Of a DNA stretch of 64,000 bases, positions 8,892 to 17,774 are shown piece by piece. The stretch's first letter is position 1, and the number at the start of each line of letters is the position of its first letter. The stretch is from Parafrankia irregularis. Its GTDB lineage: Bacteria > Actinomycetota > Actinomycetes > Frankiales > Frankiaceae. The notes under the pieces are model-generated. The model ran no database searches, had not been told where the DNA came from, and saw nothing but the letters and a program-made list of their open reading frames with translations. Made by a program: the position numbers and the translations under genes. The stretch lies in assembly GCF_001536285.1 (NCBI RefSeq), contig NZ_FAOZ01000004.1, positions 248,001 to 312,000 on the forward strand. Reading direction: 5' to 3'.

Positions 8892-10487
8892 ATGCCTCCC
8901 GACTCGACGGGTCCGTTGCTGCACGTCCACAACGTCAGCAAGTCGTTCGGCGCGGTCGCGGCTGTCCGCGACGTGTCCATCCCTGTCTACGCCGGCGAGG
9001 CGCACGCCCTGGTCGGTGAGAACGGGGCCGGCAAGTCGACGATCGTCAAGATGCTCGCGGGCGTGCACCGCCCCGACACCGGTTCGATCGACCTGGCCGG
9101 GCAGCCGCTCGACCTGCGGTCACCGGCTGACGCGAGGGCCGCCGGGATCGCGGTCATCTACCAGGAGCCGACGCTGTTCCCGGACCTCTCGGTCGCCGAG
9201 AACATCGCCATGACCCGTCCGCCGCGCGGCCGGTTCGGGATGATCGACCGCCACCGGGCCGCGCGCACCGCCGCCGACCTGTTCGCCCGCCTCGGCGTCG
9301 AGATCGACCCGGCCCGGCCGGCCCGTGGGCTCTCGATCGCGGACCAGCAGATCGTCGAGATCGCCAAGGCGTTGTCGATGGACACCCGCGTGCTGGTGAT
9401 GGACGAGCCGACCGCCGCGCTGACCAGCGTCGAGGTCGAGCGCCTGTTCGCCGTCGCCCGGTCACTGCTGGAGCAGGGGACGGCCATCGTCTTCATCTCG
9501 CACCGCTTCGAGGAGATCACCGCGCTGTGCGCGCGGGTGACGGTGATGCGCGACGGCCAGCACGTGTCCACCGATCTGATGGCCGACCTCGACGTCGACG
9601 AGATCGTGCGGCGCATGGTCGGCCGCGACCTGTCGGCCCTGCACCCACAGCGGACCGCCGCCCCCGGCGAGGTCATGCTGCAGGTCGAGGGGCTCGGCCG
9701 GGACGGTGTCTTCGAGGACGTGTCGTTCACCGTCCGGTCGGGGGAGATCGTGGCGCTCGCCGGTCTGGTCGGTTCGGGCCGGTCCGAGGTGGTGCAGGCC
9801 GTCTTCGGCGTCGACCGTCGCGATCGCGGCACCGTCCGGGTGGGCGGTCAGCGGCTGCGGCCGAACTCGCCGCGGGCCGCGATGGCCGCCGGGCTCGCGC
9901 TCGTCCCGGAGGACCACCGCCTGCAGGGGCTGGTCATGGACGCCTCCATCCAGCGCAACGTCACCTTGCCGCGGGCCGGCTCGCTCGCCCGGGTGGGCCT
10001 GCTGCTCGGCGGAGCCGAGCGGCGTTCGGCCGAGGAGTGGACCACCCGGCTGCAGACCAAGTACCACCGGCTCAGTGACGCGGTGTCGACGCTCTCCGGT
10101 GGCAACCAGCAGAAGGTCGTGCTCGCCAAGTGGCTCGCGACGATGCCCCGGGTACTGATCATCGACGAGCCCACCCGCGGTATCGACGTCGGGACCAAGG
10201 CCGAGGTCCACCGGCTGATCTCCGGGCTTGCCGCTGACGGTGTGGCCGTTGTCGTGGTCTCCTCCGAACTGCCCGAGGTGCTCAGCCTGGCCGACCGGGT
10301 GCTGGTCATGCGCGAGGGTCGCCTGGTACGGGAGCTCGACCGGGACGAGGCCACCGAGGAGTCGGTGATGTTCGCCGCGGTCGGCCAGGGGCCGCAGCCG
10401 GCGGCCACAGCGGCTTCGGCGGCGACGGCGGCTTCGGCAGCGACGGGGAAATCGGAACCGGCACCGGAGCTGGAGGTTTCGCGGTGA
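8892..10487 (+). CDS. rhaT: sugar ABC transporter ATPase (probable rhamnose importer)
   Basis: Double-domain ATPase (531 aa) of the RbsA/XylG/RhaT class. The first half has an intact Walker A (GENGAGKST, near residue 43) and a Walker B ending in MDEPTAAL. The second half has a degenerate P-loop (GLVGSGRSE) and a strong signature LSGGNQQK, as is normal for this family. The C-terminus is an Ala-rich AASAATAAS tail. It powers uptake through the two permeases that follow and the binding protein at 12753. The next gene overlaps by GTGA. Substrate assignment rests on the catabolic genes downstream. Confidence 0.9.
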   Translation: MPPDSTGPLLHVHNVSKSFGAVAAVRDVSIPVYAGEAHALVGENGAGKSTIVKMLAGVHRPDTGSIDLAGQPLDLRSPADARAAGIAVIYQEPTLFPDLSVAENIAMTRPPRGRFGMIDRHRAARTAADLFARLGVEIDPARPARGLSIADQQIVEIAKALSMDTRVLVMDEPTAALTSVEVERLFAVARSLLEQGTAIVFISHRFEEITALCARVTVMRDGQHVSTDLMADLDVDEIVRRMVGRDLSALHPQRTAAPGEVMLQVEGLGRDGVFEDVSFTVRSGEIVALAGLVGSGRSEVVQAVFGVDRRDRGTVRVGGQRLRPNSPRAAMAAGLALVPEDHRLQGLVMDASIQRNVTLPRAGSLARVGLLLGGAERRSAEEWTTRLQTKYHRLSDAVSTLSGGNQQKVVLAKWLATMPRVLIIDEPTRGIDVGTKAEVHRLISGLAADGVAVVVVSSELPEVLSLADRVLVMREGRLVRELDRDEATEESVMFAAVGQGPQPAATAASAATAASAATGKSEPAPELEVSR

Positions 10488-11517
10488 CCACCATGCAGGA
10501 CATTCATCCGCGGATCGGGCGGACCGCCGCCCGGCGGTCGGCGCTGCGCAGGGTGCTGACCGCCCGGGAGATCAGCATCGTCTTCGCGCTCGCCGTGCTG
10601 GTCGCGGTGACGGCCGGGGTGCGCCCGGCGTTCGTGCACTCCCAGAGCATCCGGGACATCCTGCTCGGCGCGGCGATCGTGGCCGTGCTCGCCGTCGGCC
10701 AGACGGTGGTCATGATCACCCGAAGTGTCGACCTGTCGGTCGGGTCCATCCTGGGCCTGTCCGCCTACGCGGCCGGGACGGTGCTCTCCGACCATCCCGG
10801 GCTGCCGGTCGTGCTCGTGCTCGGGATGGCGGTCGGTGCCTGCTGCGCGTCATCAACGGGCTGCTCGTCCGGTTCGGCAACGTTCCGGCGCTGGTCGTCA
10901 CCCTCGGCACGCTGTACATGTTCCGCGGTGTCGCCTACCTGTGGGCCGACGGCGAGCAGATCTACGCCGACGAGCTCCCCGGCGGGTTCCTGAAGCTGGG
11001 GACGGCGAGCCTGCTCGGTGTGCCGTACCTCGTCGTCATCGCGTTGATCGTGATGGTGGTCGTCGGTGTGGTCCTGCGGAACTACCCGGTCGGCCGGCAG
11101 CTCTACGCGATGGGCTCCTCGCCGCCGGGGGCACGGCTGGCCGGCATCCCGGTCGGCCGGCGGCTGCTCGGCGCCTTCGTCGTCAGCGGCACCCTGGCCG
11201 GGCTCGCCGGAGTCCTGTTCGCCGCCCGGTTCGGCACGATCGACGCCTCCGCCGGCAACGGCTACGAGCTGAACGTGGTGGCCGCGGCGGTCGTCGGCGG
11301 TGTCGCCGTCGCCGGCGGCGTCGGCACCGTCTGGGGCGCCGCGCTGGGCGCGCTCCTGCTGACCACGATCAGCAGCGCGCTCGCCGTCCTCAACATCAAC
11401 CAGTTCTGGCAGCAGGCCATCGTCGGGGCGCTGATCCTGCTCGCCATCGGGATCGACCGGCTGATCGCCCTGCGGGTCGCGGCGGCGCTGAAGAAGGAGG
11501 GCTCGAATGTCCGCTGA
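10484..11517 (+). pseudogene. rhaP: sugar ABC permease, frameshifted in this sequence
   Basis: BPD_transp_2-type permease of the ribose/rhamnose class. The first frame runs from GTG 10484 through the transmembrane region ending in GMAVGA. The second frame resumes at about 10843 with LRVINGLLVRFGN and continues to the stop at 11517. Adding one base in the short C run near 10839-10840 would give one protein of about 344 aa with the family motif (VINGLLV, VTLGTLYMFRG). The rest shows no decay and third positions stay G/C-rich, so a sequencing or assembly error is as likely as a real mutation. It overlaps the ATPase gene before it and the second permease after it. Confidence 0.82.
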
Positions 11518-12642
11518 CGTGTCCGCCGACGTGCCCGTGTCCGCCGGCGCCTCCGGGCCCGGGCGGCCCGGTGCGCCGGAGCGTGCGGAACGTGCGGTGC
11601 GTCCGGGCGGCCCGGTGCGTCCGGTTACCGCGGTGCTCGCCCGGCTCGCCGGCTGGGACGTGGCGGTGATCGCGCTCGCCGCGCTCGTCATCGTGCTCGC
11701 CTCGGTGTTCGTCGACAACTTCGGGTCGTCTCGGAACTTCACCTTCCTGGTCCTCGACCTGCTGCCGATCGCGCTGATCGCACTGCCCATGACCTTCGTC
11801 ATCGCCACCGGGGAGATCGACCTTTCGGTGGCCAGCGTGCTCGGCCTGAGCAGCGCGGTGATGGGCTACCTGTGGAACCAGGGCCTGACCATCGAGACCA
11901 TCATCCCGCTGTGCGTACTGCTGGGCGCGGCGCTCGGGGCGGTGAACGGCCTGTTCGTCACCGCGCTCGGGCTGCCGTCGCTGGCCGTCACCATCGGCAC
12001 GCTCGCCCTCTACCGGGGCCTCGCGTTCGTGGTGCTCGGTGACACCGCGGTCGCGGACTTCCCGTCGAGCTACACCTCATGGGTCACCGGGACCATCGAC
12101 GGCACGTCGATACCCAACGTCGCGATCATCATCGTGGCGCTTGCTGTGGTCTTCGGCGTGCTCCTGCACGCGACCCCGATCGGCCGCTGGACGTTCGCCG
12201 CCGGTGCGGGGGAGCAGGCGGCCCGGTTCGCCGGTGTCCGCATCCCGATGCTGAAGTTCTGGCTGTACGTCGCCACCGGCGCGGTCGCCGGCCTGGCCGG
12301 TGTGCTGTGGACGCTGCGCTACTCCAGCGCACGGGCCGACAACGGCTCGGGGCTGGAGCTGGCGGTCGTCGCCGCGGTCCTGCTCGGGGGGTCTCCATCT
12401 TCGGCGGGCGCGGAACGTTGCCGGGTGTGCTGGGCGGGGTGGTCCTGCTCGCCTCGCTCCAGAACGCACTGCGCCTGTCGGACGTCTCCAACGAGGCCCT
12501 CAACATCGTCGTCGGCGCGTTGCTCGTCGCCTCCGTCCTGCTGCCCAACGTGACCCAGGCCGTCCGCACCGGCACCGACCGGTTCCGGCGCCGGCACAGC
12601 CACCCAACGGGCAGCCCGCCCCTGGCCGCCGCTCCCCGGTAG
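11507..12642 (+). pseudogene. rhaQ: second sugar ABC permease, frameshifted in this sequence
   Basis: Partner permease of the same importer. ATG 11507 lies inside the end of the previous gene, behind AAGGAGGG. Transmembrane segments with the family motif (LPMTFVIATGEIDLSVAS) are intact up to VAAVLLGG. At the six-G run 12386-12391 the frame must change: one extra G gives LGGVSIFGGRGTLPGVLGG, continuing to the stop at 12642 (about 378 aa). As read, the protein would end with an unrelated tail at 12553. As with its neighbour, this is a single homopolymer base with no other decay. Confidence 0.82.
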
Positions 12643-12752
12643 CCCGAGCGGCTCCCCGACAGCCCTGGCGGCCCCCGACGGCCCGAGCGACCCGCAGATC
12701 TTCCGGAGTTCGCAGTCCGCGGCTCCCTCACTGAGAAAAGGGACAACAGCTC

Positions 12753-13898
12753 ATGTCAGAGGAATCCATGTCACCGGAGTCGTCCCGGTTCCGGTCGCGT
12801 CGCCGGACGTCGGCCGGCGGCGTCAGCGGCGTCCGCAGGTCACGGGCGGTGGTCCTGAGCGCGGCGGTGGCCGTGCTGGCCGTCGCGTTAGCTGCCTGTG
12901 GCGGCACGTCGAAGGACGACAGCGAGGCCACCTCAGCCGGTGGCAGCGCCGCGACCGCCAACCCGAACGCCGAGCTGAAGTCGGACGTCCGGATGGCCTT
13001 CCTGCCCAAGCAGCTCAACAACCCGTACTCGGACATCGAGACCGGTGGCGGCAAGGAGGCCCTGGGCGAGCTCAAGGGCGAGTACAAGCTGGTCGGCCCG
13101 AACGACGCCTCCGCGTCGTCGCAGGTCAGCTACATCAACACCCTGATCCAGCAGCAGCAGGACGTCATCGCGATCGCGGCGAACGACCCGAACGCGGTCT
13201 GCCCGTCGCTGAAGCAGGCCCGCGACAGCGGCATCAAGATCGTGGCGTTCGACTCCGACGCCTCGGCCGACTGCCGGGACGTCTTCATCAACCAGGCGAC
13301 CGCCGAGGGCATCGGCCAGACCCTGGTGAAGATGACCAGCGAGCAGATCGGCGGCGAGGGCGAGATCGCGGTGCTCTCCGCCACGCCGAACGCGACGAAC
13401 CAGAACGCCTGGATCGACGTGATGAAGACCGAGCTGGCCAAGCCGGAGAACAGCAAGATCAAGCTCGTGAAGATCGCCTACGGCAACGACGACGACCAGA
13501 CCTCGTTCCAGCAGACCCAGGGCCTGCTGCAGTCGTACCCGAACCTCAAGGCGATCGTGTCGCCGACGACCGTCGGTATCGCCGCCGCGGCGCGTTATGT
13601 GAGCACCTCGTCCTACAAGGACAAGGTCGTGATCACCGGTCTCGGCACGCCGAACCAGATGCGCCAGTACGTCAACGACGGCACGGTCAAGCAGTTCGCG
13701 CTGTGGAACCCGGCTGACATCGGCTACCTCGCCGCGTACGCCGGCGTCGCGCTCGCGTCCGGCCAGATCACCGGCGCCGAAGGTGAAACGTTCCAAGCTG
13801 GTCGGCTCGGCAAGTACACGATCGGCGCAAAGGGCGAGATCGTTCTCGGCCTGCCGACGATCTTCGATTCGACCAACATCGGCGACTTCGACTTCTGA
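12753..13898 (+). CDS. rhaS: sugar-binding lipoprotein of the rhamnose ABC importer
   Basis: Exported lipoprotein of 381 aa. A long charged N-region precedes a hydrophobic stretch ending in the lipobox LAAC near residues 47-50, followed by a Gly/Ser linker and a Periplasmic_binding_4-type two-lobe sugar domain. It is expected to be lipid-anchored outside the membrane and to deliver rhamnose to the permeases encoded upstream. An in-frame ATG five codons later is also possible as start. The family is secure. The sugar is inferred from the downstream mutarotase, isomerase and kinase. Confidence 0.9.
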   Translation: MSEESMSPESSRFRSRRRTSAGGVSGVRRSRAVVLSAAVAVLAVALAACGGTSKDDSEATSAGGSAATANPNAELKSDVRMAFLPKQLNNPYSDIETGGGKEALGELKGEYKLVGPNDASASSQVSYINTLIQQQQDVIAIAANDPNAVCPSLKQARDSGIKIVAFDSDASADCRDVFINQATAEGIGQTLVKMTSEQIGGEGEIAVLSATPNATNQNAWIDVMKTELAKPENSKIKLVKIAYGNDDDQTSFQQTQGLLQSYPNLKAIVSPTTVGIAAAARYVSTSSYKDKVVITGLGTPNQMRQYVNDGTVKQFALWNPADIGYLAAYAGVALASGQITGAEGETFQAGRLGKYTIGAKGEIVLGLPTIFDSTNIGDFDF

Positions 13899-14021
13899 GG
13901 CACGCCGAGCCCCAGGTTCCGCCGGGCCGGTGAGCCTGCCCTGCGCCGGCCCCTGCCCGGCCGCTCGGCCGCCCGCCCTCTCGGCCCGGCGGAACCCGGA
14001 TCGTCCAAGGAGGCTGCGCCA

Positions 14022-14435
14022 GTGCGTCGCTACTGCTTCTGCCTGCAGGTGAAACCAGAACGGACGGCCGAATACACGCGCCGGCACAGCGCCGTCTGGC
14101 CCGAGATGCGCGCGGCACTGAGCGCCGCCGGATGGCACAACTACTCGCTTTTCCTCCGCCCGGACGGCCTGCTCATCGGCTATGTCGAGACGGACGACCT
14201 GGCCCTGGCCCAGGCCCGGATGGCGGCGAGCGAGGTCAACGCCCGCTGGCAGGCCGAGATGGCTGATTTCTTCGTCGAGCTCGGCACGGATATGCCCGAC
14301 GAGGCGATGCAGCTCGTTCCGGAGGTCTTCCACCTCGACTCCACCAACCCCCTGGAAACACCCGACGCTCCCGAAACCCCCGACGCTCCCGACTCGACCG
14401 CCCGACTGATGTCCCTGACGCAAGGAAAGTGCTGA
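14022..14435 (+). CDS. rhaM: L-rhamnose mutarotase
   Basis: Small enzyme (137 aa against about 105 for the family) that interconverts alpha and beta L-rhamnose. The RhaM/YiiL pattern is clear: CFCLQVKPE at the start, a YTRRHSAVWPEM block, then GWHNYSLFL and a DDLALAQARM segment. The C-terminal ~30 residues are an added low-complexity tail (TPDAPETPDAPDST) made of repeats. The start is GTG with AAGGAGG upstream. It lies between the transporter and the isomerase gene. Confidence 0.93.
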   Translation: MRRYCFCLQVKPERTAEYTRRHSAVWPEMRAALSAAGWHNYSLFLRPDGLLIGYVETDDLALAQARMAASEVNARWQAEMADFFVELGTDMPDEAMQLVPEVFHLDSTNPLETPDAPETPDAPDSTARLMSLTQGKC

Positions 14436-14437
14436 CC

Positions 14438-15598
14438 ATGTCGAACCCGGCGAATGTGAAGGCCGCACTGCGGTCGCTGGAGATCGAGACGCCGTCCTGG
14501 GCGTACGGGAACTCCGGGACGAGGTTCAAGGTCTTCGCCCAGGCCGGTGTGCCGCGGACGCCCCAGGAGAAGATCGCCGACGCCGCGCAGGTGCACCGGT
14601 TCACCGGCTCCGCTCCCAGCGTCGCCCTGCACATCCCCTGGGACCGGGTGGACGACTTCACCGAGCTGGCGAAACACGCGCACGACCAGGGGGTTCGGCT
14701 CGGGGCGATCAACTCGAACGTCTTCCAGGACGACGACTACAAGCTCGGCAGCGTCACCAACCCGGATCCCCGGGTTCGGCGCAAGGCGGTGCGGCACCTG
14801 CTCGACTGCGTCGACATCATGGATGCCACCGGCTCCCGGGACCTGAAACTGTGGTTCTCCGACGGCATCAACTACCCCGGCCAGGACGACCTGCGCGACC
14901 GACAGGACCGCCTCGCCGAGGCGCTGCGCGAGGTGTACGACCGGCTTGGCCCGCACCAGCGGATGCTGCTGGAGTACAAGCTGTTCGAACCGGCCTTCTA
15001 TGCGACCGACGTCCCCGACTGGGGAACCTCGTACGCGCACTGTGTGGAGCTCGGCCCGCGCGCCACGGTCTGCATCGACACCGGCCACCACGCGCCGGGC
15101 ACGAACATCGAGTTCATCGTCGCCTTCCTGCTGCGGGCCGGTCGGCTGGGCGCTTTCGACTTCAACTCCCGCTTCTACGCCGACGACGACCTGATGGCGG
15201 GCGCGGCGGACCCGTTCCAGCTCTTCCGCATCATGTACGAGATCGTCCGGGCTGATGCATTGTCGAGCGGCATCGCTTTCATGCTCGACCAGTGCCACAA
15301 CATCGAGGCGAAGGTCCCGGCGGTGATCCGCTCTGTTCTGAACGTCCAGGAAGCGACCGCCAAGGCGCTTCTGGTGGACCGGGACGCGCTGCGCGCCGCC
15401 CAGCTGGAAGGCGACGTTCTGGGCGCGAATGCGGTGCTGATGGACGCCTACAACACCGACGTCCGCCCGCTGCTCGCCGAGCTGCGCACGGAGGACGGCC
15501 TGGACCCCGACCCGGTCGGCGCCTACCGGCGGTCCGGTTACGGCGAGCGCGTCGTCGCCGAGCGGGTGGGCGGCCAGCAGGCCGGCTGGAACGCCTGA
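14438..15598 (+). CDS. rhaI: L-rhamnose isomerase (RhaI type)
   Basis: Converts L-rhamnose to L-rhamnulose. The 386-aa TIM-barrel protein is of the RhaI subtype (Pseudomonas stutzeri/rhizobial-like) rather than E. coli RhaA. Visible metal-site features include KLFEPAFYATDVPDWG, IDTGHHAPGTNIE and FDFNSRFYADDDL, with His and Asp ligands, plus a late DQCHNIE block. ATG 14438 is chosen because AAGGAAAG lies 8-9 bases before it. The alternative GTG 14429 lies inside that site. It follows the mutarotase directly. Confidence 0.95.
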   Translation: MSNPANVKAALRSLEIETPSWAYGNSGTRFKVFAQAGVPRTPQEKIADAAQVHRFTGSAPSVALHIPWDRVDDFTELAKHAHDQGVRLGAINSNVFQDDDYKLGSVTNPDPRVRRKAVRHLLDCVDIMDATGSRDLKLWFSDGINYPGQDDLRDRQDRLAEALREVYDRLGPHQRMLLEYKLFEPAFYATDVPDWGTSYAHCVELGPRATVCIDTGHHAPGTNIEFIVAFLLRAGRLGAFDFNSRFYADDDLMAGAADPFQLFRIMYEIVRADALSSGIAFMLDQCHNIEAKVPAVIRSVLNVQEATAKALLVDRDALRAAQLEGDVLGANAVLMDAYNTDVRPLLAELRTEDGLDPDPVGAYRRSGYGERVVAERVGGQQAGWNA

Positions 15599-15653
15599 CC
15601 TGATCTGATCTGACCCAAGGAAACCGATCGCAGGCGCTTGACCGAAAGCGCTC

Positions 15654-15667
15654 ATGAAACGTTTCAT
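15654..15667. promoter_or_regulatory. perfect palindromic operator ATGAAACGTTTCAT
   Basis: A 14-bp perfect palindrome with the CG centre typical of LacI-family operators. It lies 65 bases before the start of the aldolase/dehydrogenase gene, so the second half of the pathway probably has its own regulated promoter. Related sites occur at 8678 and 8864. Confidence 0.75.
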
Positions 15668-15731
15668 ATTCTGGTGGTGCGGCGGCGGGTCACCCGCCCA
15701 GCCGCCGCCTGGCGGAGGGAACCCGAAGATC

Positions 15732-17774
15732 ATGAGTGAGCACGCCGACGTGGTCGCCGACCTGCTGGAACGGTCGAACCGGCTCGGCTCCGACCCCCGG
15801 AACACCAACTACGCCGGCGGGAACACCTCCGCGAAGGGGGCCGCGACCGACCCGGTCACCGGCGGCCCCGTCGAGCTGATGTGGGTGAAGGGCTCCGGGG
15901 GAGACCTCGGCACCCTCGTCGAGGACGGCCTCGCCGTCCTGCGCCTCGACCGGCTGCGCGCTCTGGTGGACGTCTACCCGGGCGAGGAGCACGAAGACGA
16001 GATGGTCGCCGCGTTCGACTTCTGCCTGCACGGGCGGGGCGGCGCCGCACCGTCGATCGACACCGCCATGCACGGGCTCGTCGAGGCCGCGCACGTCGAC
16101 CACCTGCACCCGGACGCCGGAATCGCGCTGGCCACGGCCGCCGACGGCGAACGCCTCACCCGCGAGTGCTTCGGTGACCGGGTGGTCTGGGTCCCCTGGC
16201 GCCGCCCGGGCTTCCAGCTCGGCCTCGACATCTCGGCGATCGCCAGGGACAACCCGCAGGCGATCGGCGCGATCCTCGGCGGGCACGGCATCACGGCGTG
16301 GGGGCCGACCTCCGAGACCTGTGAGGCGAACTCGCTGGAGATCATCGAGACGGCGACCCGCTTCATCGCCGAGCGAGGCAGGGCGGCGCCGTTCGGCGCG
16401 CCGGTGCCCGCCTTCGCCGCGCTGGCACCGGCCGAGCGCCGCCGCCGCGCCGCCGAGCTCGCCCCGGTGATCCGCGGCCTGGCCAGCACCGACCGCCACC
16501 AGATCGGCCGCTTCACCGACACCGACGTCGTGCTGGACTTCCTCGCCCACGACCGGCACCCGGCCCTGGCGGCCCTCGGCACCTCCTGCCCGGACCACTT
16601 CCTGCGCACCAAGGTCCGCCCGCTGGTGCTCGACACCGCGCCCGACGCCCCGCTCGACGTCGTCATCGCCCGGCTGGGGGAGCTGCACACCGCCTACCGG
16701 GAGGACTACCGCGCCTACTACGAGCGGCACGCCACCGGCGACAGCCCGGCGATGCGCGGTGCCGACCCGGCGATCGTGCTCGTCCCCGGCATCGGCATGT
16801 TCTCCTTCGGCGCCGACGCGCAGACGGCCCGGGTCGCCGGCGAGTTCTACGTCAACGCGATCAACGTGATGCGTGGCGCGGAGGCCATCTCCACCTACGC
16901 GCCCATCGGCGAGGCCGAGAAGTTCCGCATCGAGTACTGGTCGCTGGAGGAGGCGAAGCTGGCCCGGCGACCGAAGCCGCGCCCGCTGGCCACCCGGGTC
17001 GCGTTCGTCACCGGCGGCGGCTCGGGCATCGGCCGGGCTATCGCGCACCGGCTGGCCGCCGAGGGCGCCTGCGTGGTCGTCGCGGACCGTGACGGCAGCG
17101 CCGCCGAGAAGGTCGCCGCCGAGATCGGCACCTCCGACCGGGCGGTGTGGGTGACCGCCGATGTGACCAGCCCCGACCAGATCGACGAGGCCTTCGCCGC
17201 CGGCGCCCTGGCCTTCGGCGGTGTCGACATCGTGGTGAACAACGCCGGCCTGTCGATCTCGAAGCCGCTGCTGGAGACGACCGTCACCGACTGGGACCTG
17301 CAGCACGACGTGATGGCCCGCGGCTCCTTCCTGGTCTCCCAGCGCGCCGCCCGCACCCTGATCGCCCAGGGCACCGGCGGCGACATCGTCTACATCGCCA
17401 GCAAGAACAGCGTGTTCGCCGGGCCGAACAACATCGCCTACAGCTCCGCCAAGGCCGACCAGGCCCACCAGGTGCGGCTGCTGGCCGCCGAGCTGGGCGA
17501 GCACGGCATCCGGGTCAACGGCGTCAACCCGGACGGAGTCGTCCGCGGTTCCGGCATCTTCGCCGGCGGCTGGGGCGCGAAGCGGGCCGCCGTCTACGGG
17601 GTGCCCGAGGAGGAGCTCGGCGCCTTCTACGCCCAGCGCACCCTGCTCAAGCGGGAGGTCCTGCCGGACCACGTCGCGGCGGCCGTCTTCGCCCTCACCG
17701 GCGGCGACCTCGCCCAGACCACCGGCCTGCACATCCCCGTCGACGCCGGCGTCGCCGCGGCGTTCCTCCGATGA
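15732..17774 (+). CDS. rhaEW: bifunctional rhamnulose-1-phosphate aldolase / lactaldehyde dehydrogenase
   Basis: Fusion enzyme of 680 aa. Residues 1 to about 400 are a class II aldolase domain that splits rhamnulose-1-phosphate into DHAP and L-lactaldehyde. Zinc-ligand His pairs are visible in VDHLHPDAGIAL and in ILGGHGITAWG, and Asn-Thr-Ser-Lys elements in GGNTSAKG. Residues from about 420 are a short-chain dehydrogenase with TGGGSGIG, NNAG and the catalytic YSSAK, which oxidises lactaldehyde to lactate. An earlier in-frame ATG at 15654 lies inside the operator, so ATG 15732 behind GGAGG is used. It overlaps the kinase gene by ATGA. The fusion is known from Bacillus and Chloroflexi rhamnose pathways. 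Confidence 0.93.
   Translation: MSEHADVVADLLERSNRLGSDPRNTNYAGGNTSAKGAATDPVTGGPVELMWVKGSGGDLGTLVEDGLAVLRLDRLRALVDVYPGEEHEDEMVAAFDFCLHGRGGAAPSIDTAMHGLVEAAHVDHLHPDAGIALATAADGERLTRECFGDRVVWVPWRRPGFQLGLDISAIARDNPQAIGAILGGHGITAWGPTSETCEANSLEIIETATRFIAERGRAAPFGAPVPAFAALAPAERRRRAAELAPVIRGLASTDRHQIGRFTDTDVVLDFLAHDRHPALAALGTSCPDHFLRTKVRPLVLDTAPDAPLDVVIARLGELHTAYREDYRAYYERHATGDSPAMRGADPAIVLVPGIGMFSFGADAQTARVAGEFYVNAINVMRGAEAISTYAPIGEAEKFRIEYWSLEEAKLARRPKPRPLATRVAFVTGGGSGIGRAIAHRLAAEGACVVVADRDGSAAEKVAAEIGTSDRAVWVTADVTSPDQIDEAFAAGALAFGGVDIVVNNAGLSISKPLLETTVTDWDLQHDVMARGSFLVSQRAARTLIAQGTGGDIVYIASKNSVFAGPNNIAYSSAKADQAHQVRLLAAELGEHGIRVNGVNPDGVVRGSGIFAGGWGAKRAAVYGVPEEELGAFYAQRTLLKREVLPDHVAAAVFALTGGDLAQTTGLHIPVDAGVAAAFLR

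Noticed and set aside
15654-15731. ATG at 15654 as the start of the aldolase/dehydrogenase gene
   Set aside because: The codon is part of the perfect operator palindrome, has no ribosome site, and would add an atypical leader. ATG 15732 behind GGAGG gives the normal family N-terminus.
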